Of a DNA stretch of 64,000 nucleotides, positions 24,627 through 35,526 are shown piece by piece (the first letter of the stretch is position 1; each line of letters begins with the position of its first letter). The stretch is taken from positions 7,420,001-7,484,000 of the forward strand of contig CATNEN010000025.1 in assembly GCA_950097015.1 (NCBI GenBank), written 5' to 3'. A program made the position numbers and the translations under genes. The DNA comes from Macrostomum hystrix (lineage: Eukaryota; Platyhelminthes; Macrostomidae). The notes beneath the pieces were generated by a model. That model did not search any database. It saw only the letters and a list, made by a program, of their open reading frames with translations, and was not told the DNA's origin.

Positions 24627-25671
24627 GTAGTCTGATTGTCTAGGACTAGACTGACTTTGGACTGATTATCTATGACCAGACTGACTTTGGACTGATTGTC
24701 TATGACTAGACTGACTTTGGACTGATTGTCTAGGACTAGACTGACTTTGGACTGATTATCTAGGACTAGACTGACTTTGGACTGATTGTCTAGGACTAGA
24801 CTGACTTTGGACTGATTGTCTATGACCAGACTGACTTTGGACTGATTGTCTAGGACTAGACTGACTTTGGACTGATTGTCTAGGACTAGACTGACTTTGG
24901 ACTGATTGTCTAGGACTAGACTGACTTTGGACTGATTGTCTAGGACTAGACTGACTTTGGACTGATTGTCTATGACCAGACTGACTTTGGACTGATTGTC
25001 TAGGACTAGACTGACTTTGGACTGATTGTCTAGGACTAGACTGACTTTGGACTGATTGTCTAGGACTAGACTGACTTTGGACTGATTGTCTATGACCAGA
25101 CTGACTTTGGACTGATTGTCTAGGACTAGACTGACTTTGGACTGATTGTCTAGGACTAGACTGACTTTGGACTGATTGTCTAGGACTAGACTGACTTTGG
25201 ACTGATTGTCTAGGACTAGACTGACTTTGGACTGATTGTCTAGGACTAGACTGACTTTGGACTGATTGTCTAGGACCAGACTGACTTTGGACTGATTATC
25301 TATGACCAGACTGACTTTGGACTGATTGTCTAGGACTAGACTGACTTTGGACTGATTGTCTAGGACCAGACTGACTTTGGACTGATTATCTATGACCAGA
25401 CTGACTTTGGACTGATTATCTAGGACTAGACTGACTTTGGACTGATTATCTAGGACTAGACTGACTTTGGACTGATTGTCTAGGACTAGACTGACTTTGG
25501 ACTGATTATCTAGGACTAGACTGACTTTGGACTGATTGTCTATGACCAGACTGACTTTGGACTGATTGTCTATGACCAGACTGACTTTGGACTGATTGTC
25601 TATGACCAGACTGACTTTGGACTGATTGTCTATGACCAGACTGACTTTGGACTGATTGTCTAGGACTCAAG
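24627..25671. repeat. 30-bp tandem repeat (about 35 copies)
   Basis: The unit is gactgattgtctaggacta followed by gactgactttg, with alternative tatgacca and attatc versions. It lies between the cysteine-rich gene and the lectin gene. Its length is divisible by three, so the short open frame running out of it at 25751-25506 on the minus strand is spurious. Confidence 0.95.
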
Positions 25672-26227
25672 AAATTTCTAGAGTGGCTTATCTGGGACCA
25701 GACTGTCAGTATTGAGATTAGGCAGGACCAGACTGCCACAATAATCGCCATAGGTTGTGAAGTAACGAAACATAAAAGGCAATCTTCAAACTAGTCGTCA
25801 AAACCTGCCCGAATTTATTTAGCGAATGCCGACACACCAGAATCATTACGATTAACACAAGCCGTCTTTAAAGCGTTCCGTCACCATTTAAAGCAGCGAT
25901 TGCAAGATAGCGTCTAGTTTTAAAGTGCACCCAAAGCTAGATTCTTTAAACAACATGTAAATTTTTTGGAATATTAAATATACATTTATCCCCATAGATT
26001 TATCCCTATTTGTCCTTGTGGACTGACTACGTATAATTTAGATTTCCTTGGCTAAGACAGATATCTAAAATTAGTTTGATACGAGCGTAAGTTTGTAAGT
26101 CACGTTTTAACTCGTCCCTGGCTTTAAGAGGCTGAGTTACGACACGAGTTTAGAATCTTGCTTAGCATGCAAAATACAAGTTTGCAATCCACTGCAAACT
26201 CTTAGCAGCCTACTGACAAGTGTGTAG
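25672..26227. other. 3' flank of the lectin gene
   Basis: It begins with decayed 30-mer-like pieces (gaccagactg at about 25696 and 25729), then AT-rich DNA with no exon. Confidence 0.5.
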
Positions 26228-28699
26228 TTAGTAGTGACAAACGCGCATGCACCGCCTAAGCTTGCGACGCAGCAAGTGCTTACGGGAGTGCAAGTAGCCC
26301 AGCTTGCGCCTGAGGAATACGCGCAGGGCGCGCAGGCGCCGACTGCTTTGATGATCGTCATGTCCCTTCTTGGCATTTAATCGCTGCTTGGCCGAGATCT
26401 TGGCTAGCAGGGTTCTGAGTCGAGCTTCGGCTCGCTCTAATCGGGACTCTAACTTGCGAAGCTTGCCGCATCCTGTGATGGTAGTTAAAGGCGTAGCTTC
26501 TATTAGCACTCCTTCATTCTATAAGCCATTTTTATAAATGAGAGCAGAGAAGTGAAGAAGCGGAGTGAACTATGGAGAGTGAAATATGGAGAGTGAACTA
26601 TGGAGAGTGACCTATGGAGAGTGAACTGTGGAGAGTGAACTATGGAGAGTGAACTATGGAGAGTGAACTATGGAGAGTGAACTATGGAGAGTGAACTATG
26701 GAGAGTGAACTATGGAGAGTGAACTATGGAGAGTGAACTATGGAGAGTGAACTATAGAGAGTGAACTATAGAGAGTGAACTATGGAGAGTGAACTATGGA
26801 GAGTGAACTATGGAGAGTGAACTATGGAGAGTGAACTATGGAGAGTGAACTATGGAGAGTGAACTATAGAGAGTGAACTATGGAGAGTGAACTATGGAGA
26901 GTGAACTATGGAGAATGAACTATGGAGAGTGAACTATGGAGAGTGAACTATGGAGAGTGAACTATGGAGAATGAACTATGGAGAGTGAACTATGGAGAGT
27001 GAACTATGGAGAGTGAACTATGGAGAGTGAACTATGGAGAGTGAACTATAGAGAGTGAACTATAGAGAGTGAACTATGGAGAGTGAACTATGGAGAGTGA
27101 ACTACGGAGAGTGAACTATGGAGAGTGAACTATGGAGAGTGAACTATAGAGAGTGAACTATGGAGAGTGAACTATGGAGAATGAACTATGGAGAGTGAAC
27201 TATGGAGAGTGAACTATGGAGAGTGAACTATGGAGAATGAACTATGGAGAGTGAACTATGGAGAGTGAACTATGGAGAGTGAACTATGGAGAGTGAACTA
27301 TGGAGAGTGAACTATAGAGAGTGAACTATAGAGAGTGAACTATGGAGAGTGAACTATGGAGAGTGAACTATGGAGAGTGAACTATGGAGAGTGAACTATG
27401 GAGAGTGAACTATAGAGAGTGAACTATGGAGAGTGAACTATGGAGAGTGAACTATGGAGAATGAACTATGGAGAGTGAACTATGGAGAGTGAACTAAGGA
27501 GAGTGAACTATGGAGAGTGAACTATGGAGAGTGAACTATGGAGAGTGAACGATGGAATTTGAACTATGGAGAGTGAACAATAGAAAGTAAAGAAAGGTAG
27601 CAGACCTCTGCGGCACTTGAAGCAGAAGTGGAATCGTCGCCTGAGCTTATTGAGCTTTCGCTTGAGCCGATTACACCTATGCCTGAAGTGGCGCCTGCGC
27701 CAGTAGCCGTAGCTGTGCTTGGCTAGCCGGCCATAGCTTGAGATGAGTTTGAGCAGCTTTGCCTGCAGCCAGACAACCTTGCGGCATTTGGTGAACACGC
27801 AGGTGTAGCGCACCCGAAGGTAGGCTCGAGTCTCCGGGCTGCACGGCCTGCCGAAGACTCTGGAATTGGCCGCCAATCGACAGTGCCGCTTGCCCTGGCA
27901 GTGCTTGCGAGCTTTCGCGCGACTGTTGCGAGCCCAACAGCGAGTCACGTGACTATCTTTCTGTCTATGGCCGTGCTTGAAGGTCAGCTTGCGGCAGATC
28001 TGGCTGTTCGCCCGGCCATAGAAAGCGTCCAGGACTCGGATACTGTAGCTGCCGTGGCAGTTGAGGTGCACACTTTGACCCTGGCAAGCGGTACGGACGC
28101 GCACCCGGATGCGACGTCGGAGACTCTTCAGCCCGTGAGCATGATGGTGACGCAAATCATAATGCCGCTCGTGCCGGCGATGCTCTTCGGACCGGCTGGA
28201 GACTGTACGGAGATAACAGGATTAATTAAGGAATCAACAAGCTGTGTGAATCACCTAGCTGTGCGCATCACCTAGCTGTGTGAATCACCTAGCTGTGTGA
28301 ATCACCTAGCTGTGCGCATCACCTAGCTGTGTGAATCACCTAGCTGTGTGAATCACCTAGCTGTGTGAATCACCTAGCTGTGCGCATCACCTAGCTGTGT
28401 GAATCACCTAGCTGTGTGAATCACCTAGCTGTGTGAATCACCTAGCTGTGTGAATCACCTAGCTGTGCGCATCACCTAGCTGTGTGAATCACCTAGCTGT
28501 GCGCATCACCTAGCTGTGTGAATCACCTAGCTGTGTGAATCACCTAGCTGTGCGCATCACCTAGCTGTGTGAATCACCTAGCTGTGTGAATCACCTAGCT
28601 GTGTGAATCACCTAACTGTGTGCATCACTCACCAGCAACGCTAGCAAAAGCAACCAACAAGCAGAACAGGATGCATAACGAAGCACTCAGTTTTGTCAT
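26228..28699 (-). CDS. secreted basic protein with SUEL/rhamnose-type lectin domain (302 aa, 3 exons)
   Basis: Reconstructed gene. Exons are 28699-28633, 28202-27606 and 26472-26228; all phases agree. Exon 1 encodes a textbook signal peptide (MTKLSASL, then ILFCLLVAFASVA) and ends at a GTGAGT donor. Exon 2 begins after TACAG. It encodes a His/Arg-rich linker and a galactose-binding-lectin domain of the SUEL type at about residues 62-157: VHLNC, AFYGR, then cysteines to GRPCSPETRAYLRVRYTC (Cys 62, 71, 92, 111, 124, 130, 143, 157). After it comes a Lys/Arg-rich tail with three more Cys. Exon 3 adds a basic, heptad-like helix (KLRKLESRLERAEARL) and ends CMRVCHY. The family binds rhamnose or galactose outside the cell, in eggs, mucus or adhesion molecules. 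The very basic tail is unusual. The exon 2 donor (GTCTGC) is weak, so the 3' part is less certain. Both introns contain satellites. Confidence 0.75.
26567..27590. repeat. 14-bp tandem repeat in lectin intron 2
   Basis: About 70 copies of gagagtgaactatg, with scattered ctatag, agaatg and single-base variants. A pattern of variant units recurs (for example around 26740 and 27045 and 27310), so blocks of about 280-300 bp have been duplicated. On the minus strand it starts about 20-30 bases after the predicted donor. Confidence 0.95.
28215..28625. repeat. 17-bp tandem repeat in lectin intron 1
   Basis: About 24 copies; on the minus strand the unit is gtgattcacacagctag, with gtgatgcgcacag variants. 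The first copy begins within four bases of the 5' splice site of exon 1, and the intron's own first bases (gtgagtgatgcacacag) are a version of the unit. Confidence 0.95.
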
Positions 28700-29231
28700 T
28701 GCTCAATTGTCTTCAGATTCAGAAGGTTGCTCACGAAATGGCAATAGAAATTAGGTTTAAAGAAAGACGAATTCTCCTCTTGCAGAGTCGGGTTTTATCC
28801 CTAATGGTGCTTGACAGGTGTCCCAAGCAACTCAATTACACAATAAGGTCCAAAATTGGACTAACTACTTGCTAATGATCGATGCAGTTATATGGAATCT
28901 AAGCGATACAGGATTAACACAGAGTTTTTATGGCTATAGACTGTATGCGAGTTACTCAACCAAACTATTCGAATTAATCGATATCGAAAGTCGTGAAGCC
29001 AGCTGCAAATCTCGAAATCATTCGAGCACCTGCTTCTACCAACGGACTTCCAATAGCTGCCACTGTATAGCGCCACGCTTGTCGAGTAAATTTACTGTTA
29101 GAACTAAATGACATTCGCTTTTGTTCGGTGCAACCGAGATTTACTTACTGCGGAGAAGTTGCGAAAATATGCGTGAGTCAGCCTGGTGTACCTTGGTGTA
29201 ACCCTGCACACTAGCGGAGCTTACATGGAGT
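28700..29231. other. upstream flank of the lectin gene
   Basis: No supported exon. Contains the lectin promoter side and the left flank of a retrotransposon insertion. Confidence 0.5.
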
Positions 29232-29244
29232 GAGCTAGTGAGTG

Positions 29245-30298
29245 CCAGGAGGCAAACGACAGCTGGACCGACCCTGAAATCCACTGTTATACCGACGGCT
29301 CCCTGATGAACGGAATCTCGAGATTCGGAGCCTGTATCTACAAGGAAGAAGAGGTCGCCTGGACTCACTCCCAGCACACTGGGAAAAAATCCAGCGTTTT
29401 TCAGAACGAGATGCTCGCCATCAGCTCATGTGCAGCAGAGTTGCGCCAGAGGGGGCTCACTGACCGCAAGATCATTTTCCACTCCGACAGTCAAGCCGCC
29501 CTCCGGGCCCTCGACCGCAGCACCACCTGCTCTAAGACCACCTTGGACTGCAACGCCCAGCTCAACGGGCTGGCGCGGGCCAACGAGGTCAAGCTCAAAT
29601 GGATCCCAGGTCACGCTGGCTTCCCAGGGAATGAGATGGCGGACCAGCTCGCAAAAGCTGGAGCAGCCAGCACCCTGGCGGGGCCAGAGCCTGGCGCTCC
29701 TATCCCCTTCACTGTGACCAACCTCAAGCTGAAGCGCTGGATGGAGGCACAGCACCTGGACAGATGGACCAAGACCCAGAACTGCAAGCAGTCCAGGGCA
29801 GCGGTCCCATGTCCGTCTCACCGCCTGCGCAAAGCCCTCTTAAAGCTGAACCGCAGAGATCTCCGCGCAGTAAGCATGGCCTCTCAGGGCATGGCAGTTT
29901 TTCTCGGCATCGATATCTCCAGGGCCAGCTCCTGGAGGACAAATGCACCTTTTGTAGCTCGGGCAGCGAAAATGCCGAGCACTTTATCTGCCACTGCCCA
30001 GTTTTCACTAGGGCAAGGCTTGAACACCTTGGGCCTAACCCAACTCTCTCCGATGCTTGCAGGCCCGAGAGCATCCCTCAGCTTACCCGGTACCTTCGGG
30101 ATACTGGGCGAGCCAACGCCTTCCCCACCGACAGTGCGGAGGACCACGCTGCAGGCGAGTCCGACGGGCCACCCTGAGCAACACCACCTCTCCTGAGGTC
30201 GTCTGGTTTGCCAGGGGTTAGCGGAATGGGCGGTCCTCTCCGCCTCCTCGCTGTGTCCGCCGGTACGGAGCACCCTGCAGCTAAGTCAAGTAAGTCAA
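29245..30298 (+). pseudogene. 5'-truncated, frameshifted non-LTR retrotransposon (RNase H and C-terminal region)
   Basis: Open from about 29248: YTDGSL with the RNase H Asp, FQNEMLAI with the second acid, HSDSQAALRAL, and WIPGHAGFPGNEMADQLA are the classic RNase H motifs of I/R1/Jockey-group LINEs. Further on, in a different frame, comes the usual C-terminal zinc motif (CTFCSSGSENAEHFICHCPVF) ending in a stop at about 30177. One frameshift lies between about 29800 and 29880. Reverse transcriptase and endonuclease are missing (5' truncation). The 3' end carries a short tail of two taagtcaag units rather than poly(A). The 13-mer gagctagtgagtg at both ends (29232-29244 and 30299-30311) is a likely target-site duplication. 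Confidence 0.85.
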
Positions 30299-31388
30299 GA
30301 GCTAGTGAGTGAGTCAGGAGTGAGCTAGTGAGTGAGTCAGGAGTGAGCTAGTGAGTGAGTCAGGAGTGAGCTAGTGAGTGAGTCAGGAGTGAGCTAGTGA
30401 GTGAGTCAGGAGTGAGCTAGTGAGTGAGTCAGGAGTGAGCTAGTGAGTGAGTCAGGAGTGAGCTAGTGAGTGCGTCAGGAGTGAGCTAGTGAGTGAGTCA
30501 AGAGGCTAGTGAGTGAGTCAGGAGTGAGCTAGTAAGTGAGTCAATAGTGAGCTAGTGAGTGAGCTAGTGAGTGCGTCAGGAGTGAGCTAGTAAGTGAGCT
30601 AGTGAGTGCGTCAGTAGTGAGCTAGTGAGTGAGCTAGTGAGTGCGTCAGGAGTGAGCTAGTAAGTGAGTCAGTAGTGAGCTAGTGAGTCAGGAGTGAGCT
30701 AGTGAGTGAGTCAGTAGTGAGCTAGTAAGTGAGTCAGTAGTGAGCTAGTGAGTCAGGAGTGAGCTAGTGAGTGAGTCAGGAGTGAGCTAGTGAGTGAGTC
30801 AGGAGGCTAGTGAGTGAGTCAGGAGTGAGCTAGTAAGTGAGTCAGTAGTGAGCTAGTGAGTCAGGAGTGAGCTAGTGAGTGAGTCAGGAGGCTAGTGAGT
30901 GAGTCAGGAGGCTAGTGAGTGAGTCAGGAGTGAGCTAGTGAGTCAGGAGTGAGCTAGTGAGTGAGTCAGTAGTGAGCTAGTGAGTCAGTAGTGAGCTAGT
31001 GAGTCAGGAGTTAGCTAGTGAGTGAGTCAGGAGGCTAGTGAGTGAGTCAGGAGGCTAGTGAGTGAGTCAGGAGTGAGCTAGTGAGTCAGGAGTGAGCTAG
31101 TGAGTGAGTCAGGAGGCTAGTGAGTGAGTCAGGAGGCTAGTGAGTGAGTCAGGAGGCTAGTGAGTGAGTCAGGAGTGAGCTAGTGAGTCAGGAGTGAGCT
31201 AGTGAGTGAGTCAGGAGTTAGCTAGTGAGTGAGTCAGGAGGCTAGTGAGTGAGTCAGGAGTGAGCTAGTGAGTGAGTCAGGAGGCTAGTGAGTGAGTCAG
31301 GAGTGAGCTAGTGAGTGAGTCAGGAGGCTAGTGAGTGAGTCAGGAGGCTAGTGAGTGAGTCAGGAGGCTAGTGAGTGAGTCAGGAGTG
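30299..31388. repeat. ~23-bp tandem repeat beginning at the retrotransposon's 3' junction
   Basis: The unit is gtgagctagtgagtgagtca plus gga, with 14-18-bp shortened forms (gctagtgagtgagtcagga). About 50 units. The core gagctagtgagtg is the same 13-mer found once on the far side of the retrotransposon. Confidence 0.95.
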
Positions 31389-31969
31389 GTGATATATTGA
31401 TCTGCAAATACTCATCATAAATATTTTTGCCGGATACGGCTGAAAGTTCGCTTCAGATTATAAAATGTCTAGGCAATGGTCTGTACATGCGTGCATCAAA
31501 AGTACACTCATGGGCAAACAGACACTAAAGCTAAGCAGACTAACATCTGAAATTTCATGGTGGAAGAGACCAATGAAACGACGAGCCAAAAATTGCTAAC
31601 CAAATAATAACAAATTTAGCCGAAACCCTTTTTTCTAAACCTTTCTTTGCTAACGGAAGTCACTACTACATACTGAGCTTGGCTTTTATTTCTGTCTTAT
31701 CATACTCTACCCCGAACTATGCTCATCTATGCTCAAACAGAGCCATAAACGTATCCATAACCAGAACTAAATTAGTTGAACTTTCGGCTCCCGAGCCATA
31801 GATAGTCCATGCTACTGTCCCCTATAGATAGTCTTTAACTTTTAAATTGTGCATTTTGCCATAGACTATGTGAATTGGTAATATATTATTTTGCAAAATA
31901 ACACTTTCAGTTTTAAGCTCGCAGTATAAATTAGGGGTGTTCGGGATGGCGTTTTTCAAGGTTCGGCGT
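31389..31969. other. non-coding interval
   Basis: AT-rich, no supported feature. Confidence 0.6.
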
Positions 31970-32840
31970 AAACCCCGATCCCGATCATCTTTCGGGAACC
32001 CCGAACCCCTTCCCGGTCATCTTTCGGGAACCCCGAACCCCTTCCCGGTCATTTTTTTCGGGAACCCCGAACCCCTTCTCGGTCATCTTTCGGGAACCCC
32101 GAACCCCTTCCCGGTCATTTTTTATGGAACCCCGAACCCCGATCCCGATCATCTTTCGGGAACCCCGAACCCTTCCCGGTCATCTTTCGGGAACCCCGAA
32201 CCCGGTCATCTTTCGGGAACCCCGAACCCTTCCCGGTCATCTTTCGGGAACCCCGAACCCCTTCCCGGTCATTTTTTCTGGAACCCCGAACCCCGATCCC
32301 GATCATCTTTCTTGAACCCCGAACCCTTCCCGGTCATCTTTCGGGAACCCCAAACCCTTCCCAGTCATCTTTCAGGAACCCCGAACCCCTTCCCGGTCAT
32401 TTTTTCGGGAACCCCGAACCCCTTTCCGGTCATTTTTTCGGGAACCCCGAACCCCTTCCCGGTCATTTTTTCTGGAACCCCGAACCCCGATCCCGATCAT
32501 CTTTCGGGAACCCCGAACCCTTCCCGGTCATCTTTCGGGAACCCCGAACCCTTCCCGGTCATCTTTCGGGAACCCCAAACCCTTCCCAGTCATCTTTCGG
32601 GAACCCCGAACCCCTTCCCGGTCATTTTTTCGGGAACCCCGAACCCCTTTCCGGTCATTTTTTCGGGAACCCCGAACCCCTTCCCGGTCATTTTTTCGGG
32701 AACCCCGAACCCCTTCCTGGTAATCTTTCTGGAACCCCGAACCCCTTCTCGGTCATCTTTCGGGAACCCCGAACCCCTTCTCGGTCATCTTTCGGGAACC
32801 CCGAACCCCTTCCTGGTCATCTTTCGGAAACCCCGAAGGC
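31970..32840. repeat. ~32-bp GC-rich tandem repeat
   Basis: About 28 units built from ggaaccccgaaccccttccc and ggtcatctttcg, with variants ccttcccggtcattttttcg and cgatcccgatcatc. Unit length varies from about 24 to 35 bases. Shared order of variants (for example 32270-32400 against 32470-32620) shows block duplication. The long plus-strand frame through it is not a gene. Confidence 0.95.
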
Positions 32841-33594
32841 ATTGCCATGGTAACTTTACTTTATTTGCAGGCTTGAAGCTTGACCCTAATCGTACGACAA
32901 GCACAGAATTATCGTTTCCTCTCCGCGGAATCGAGCCCAAGACGTGACCCGCTATTAAATTTGGCTAGTATTAGAGATTATAAAGCATAGAACTGGCGCA
33001 CTGTAAATCATAGCATCGAGGGCCCGGTTTTAAGACGAAAAAGATCCTCACTCGATAGAATAATCTGATAACAAAGACTACTTCCGCAATAACAAACACG
33101 TCAGTAATTCAGACGACTCAAAACATATTTCAACAGGCATTTTCCCGCTAGCAATATTAGCTGATTAAAAAAAGACTGAGAATAATTACATTTTCGCATT
33201 TTATTCCTGCAATATATCGTTTCGAAGAGAAACGCAGGGGTCCGTTTGTCACACTTGCAATTTTTCTATCTAATTAGATATTTTTTTGATAAAAAACTGA
33301 CAGAAAAAATACACCGACGTCACTTTCAAACTGCGGGTACTCCAAGCAGCGTTTCCCCTTTCTCTCACTCTCTCAGTCCTATAGACTTGTTGATTCCACT
33401 TCTGCCCTCTTGAAAAATTCTCCCAGAAGCATCAAATCAGCTACCGGAGCGGGCCGCCATTGGTCAGAGGGTATGGGCTTGGGGGTAGGTAGGCGTTACA
33501 AAACAGCATTCCGCTTTATATTTATTACTGCTGCCAGACGTCTGCTTTGTAAACTATATCTGCTTTGGATTCTCTTACTGACAATCGCGCAGAC
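32841..33594. promoter_or_regulatory. upstream region of the GPCR with a likely 3' splice site
   Basis: No exon is evident until the GPCR start. Immediately before the ATG, gattctcttactgacaatcg then cgcag looks like a 3' splice acceptor three bases ahead of the initiator. This suggests a 5'-UTR intron or a spliced-leader acceptor. Confidence 0.4.
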
Positions 33595-34830
33595 ATGGAA
33601 CCCGACGGCTCCGGTCCGTACAGGACCTGGCTGGCCCGCCTCAACCTGCTGAACGCGCCGCTGCTAGCTCTGGGCATTGCTGGCAATTTTGTGAATTGTT
33701 TGGCATTCTCGCAGAGAGCCGTATGGCGTCACAGCCTGACTGCGGCGCTGTTCGCCCTGTCCCTGAACGACCTGCTGCTGCTGTGCGCCTACACCGCCGT
33801 GTCCTACTCGAGCCTGCAGATCGGCAGTGCGGTCGGCTGCTTCGCCAGCCAGTTCGTCTATGGCAGCCTGTCGCTGCTCAGCCCCTGGCTTCTAGTCGGC
33901 ATCACCGTAGACCGGCTGGTCCATGTCGCCGACTTCTCGTCACTAGCCAGGCGACTTCGGCCGGGCTTTGTGGCTGCCGCGTTGGCCGCGCTCAGCGCCA
34001 GTCTGAACCTCCACGTGGCCTACAGCATCGTGTACCAGCCGGACCCCATTCACAATGGCACCATGAACTGCATGCCTCGGCCCGGCGCGGAGGGCTTCGC
34101 TCTGGCCGACACGGTGGCCACCGCCCTTCTACCCGGCGCACTCCTGGTGCTACTGAACTCGGCCGTCTACCACGTCGCTAGACGGGCCGGCCGGCTGCGT
34201 CCACGGCCGGAGGGCGAAGCCGGTGTCGAACAGCCGCCAGGCAGGCGTTACCCGCTCAGCCGGATGCTCCTGAGCTTCTGCCTGGCATACCTGCTGCTCA
34301 ACCTGCCCAACTACGGAGTCATCTGCGCCGGCCTGCTGCTGCAGCGGAGCAGCGTTAGCATCAATGGTGAGCACTTCAACCTGGTGCGTAGCGCCTGCCA
34401 AACACTGTACCTGGCTCACTTCTCCACCAATGGCGTCATCTATGCCTACTGCAACCGCAAGTACCGCGTGGCACTTTCATTGCTGGGCCGCAAGGCGCGT
34501 CATCGACTGGGCCGACTGCCGCGCCTTCTCAGGCGCCTTCTGACGCGCCTGCGACCGCGCGCCCGACCCCGATGGCCTCTCGGCGGCCATCAATTTGTCA
34601 CCTTCGTGCCAATCAACCCGACGGCAGCGGCCGGAGCCGACATCGGCGCCACAATCGGACAGTCCAGCAGCATCTGCCGGTGCTGCCGATGTCAACAGCA
34701 GTTGAACTTGCCACATCCAGCCGCAGCTGTCGCAGCTGTCGCCGCCGCGATCGCTGCCGGTCAAGATTCTGGCCCCGAAGGCGACCTCGTTGTCGGTTGC
34801 CAACAGATGAAACCGACAGTATCTAGCTGA
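33595..34830 (+). CDS. rhodopsin-family (class A) orphan G-protein-coupled receptor (411 aa, single coding exon)
   Basis: Seven-transmembrane receptor of the plasma membrane, ligand unknown; the layout is like peptide receptors. The start is the ATG of MEPDGSG at 33595; the frame upstream has no other ATG. Marks: TM1 GIAGNFVNCLAF with the conserved Asn; TM2 SLNDLLLL with Asp; Cys at the top of TM3 and a partner Cys in loop 2 (GTMNCMP); TM3 ends DRL instead of DRY; TM5 has the Pro in ALLPGALL; TM6 has FCLAYLLLNLPNY with Pro but no CWxP Trp; TM7 has NGVIY in place of NPxxY; helix 8 is NRKYRVAL. A basic tail, then an Ala-rich, Cys-cluster end (CRCCRCQQQ). The altered DRL and NGxxY motifs are features of a divergent lineage. 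The gene is GC-rich and has no intron in the coding part. Confidence 0.92.
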   Translation: MEPDGSGPYRTWLARLNLLNAPLLALGIAGNFVNCLAFSQRAVWRHSLTAALFALSLNDLLLLCAYTAVSYSSLQIGSAVGCFASQFVYGSLSLLSPWLLVGITVDRLVHVADFSSLARRLRPGFVAAALAALSASLNLHVAYSIVYQPDPIHNGTMNCMPRPGAEGFALADTVATALLPGALLVLLNSAVYHVARRAGRLRPRPEGEAGVEQPPGRRYPLSRMLLSFCLAYLLLNLPNYGVICAGLLLQRSSVSINGEHFNLVRSACQTLYLAHFSTNGVIYAYCNRKYRVALSLLGRKARHRLGRLPRLLRRLLTRLRPRARPRWPLGGHQFVTFVPINPTAAAGADIGATIGQSSSICRCCRCQQQLNLPHPAAAVAAVAAAIAAGQDSGPEGDLVVGCQQMKPTVSS

Positions 34831-35526
34831 TTGACATGTCACACGCTTTTTCTCTTTTGCTTTTTTTCTATTGACATTCGGAGCTTGGCTGGTCGCATTA
34901 ATCTTCTGCTATCAATCCTAATTGCAGTGCGTACAATTTTTGTTGAAATTCAGCTTTCACAAGCCCTCACTGACCCGACCCGATAAGCAAAATCAATTTC
35001 AGTCCTGCCACTCTTACTGCACTCAGCGGGTGGGGCAGACTGACTGTGAGGGACTGCCCATAACCATACGGGTGCGTCCACTGCAGGACAGACAGATTGG
35101 ACAGGCAGAACCTATTTTAAATCTTTGGGGTGTTTCGATGTCAGTAAAGAACGGAATGAAGCCAAATCTTACAAGTTGAAGTCGAAAACGTCTAAACACC
35201 CGTTTGTTAAGACTCATGTTTTTTTTAATATGAATAAAACAAGGCAGTAAAATAAAATTACAAAACCTAATTTAGCTATCTAGTCCTCGCTAATTTTTAC
35301 ATGGAAAATTTGCACACGAGAACTCATAGAAAACAAATATATAGTATAAAAATTGTACGCAGAAAAATTAGAACATTTTTCAAACAAAATTAAAAACAAT
35401 AAATTTGCACAACCCTTCAACACCAGAAGTCGGATAAAAATATCATTTTCGAAAATGTTTTATGAACAAACTGGAAGGTTCATGTTTGAAACTAATAAGT
35501 GCTATCACATAGGAGCATTTGCAGGA
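34831..35526. other. 3' flank of the GPCR
   Basis: No supported feature. The second half is AT-rich. Confidence 0.6.

Noticed and set aside
23365-25671. CRISPR-like array of regular repeats
   Set aside because: Repeats are directly head to tail with no unique spacers; this is eukaryotic satellite DNA.
31937-32947. 336-codon Pro-rich plus-strand frame
   Set aside because: It follows a GC-rich satellite whose unit length happens to keep the frame open; the flanking sequence is not coding-like.
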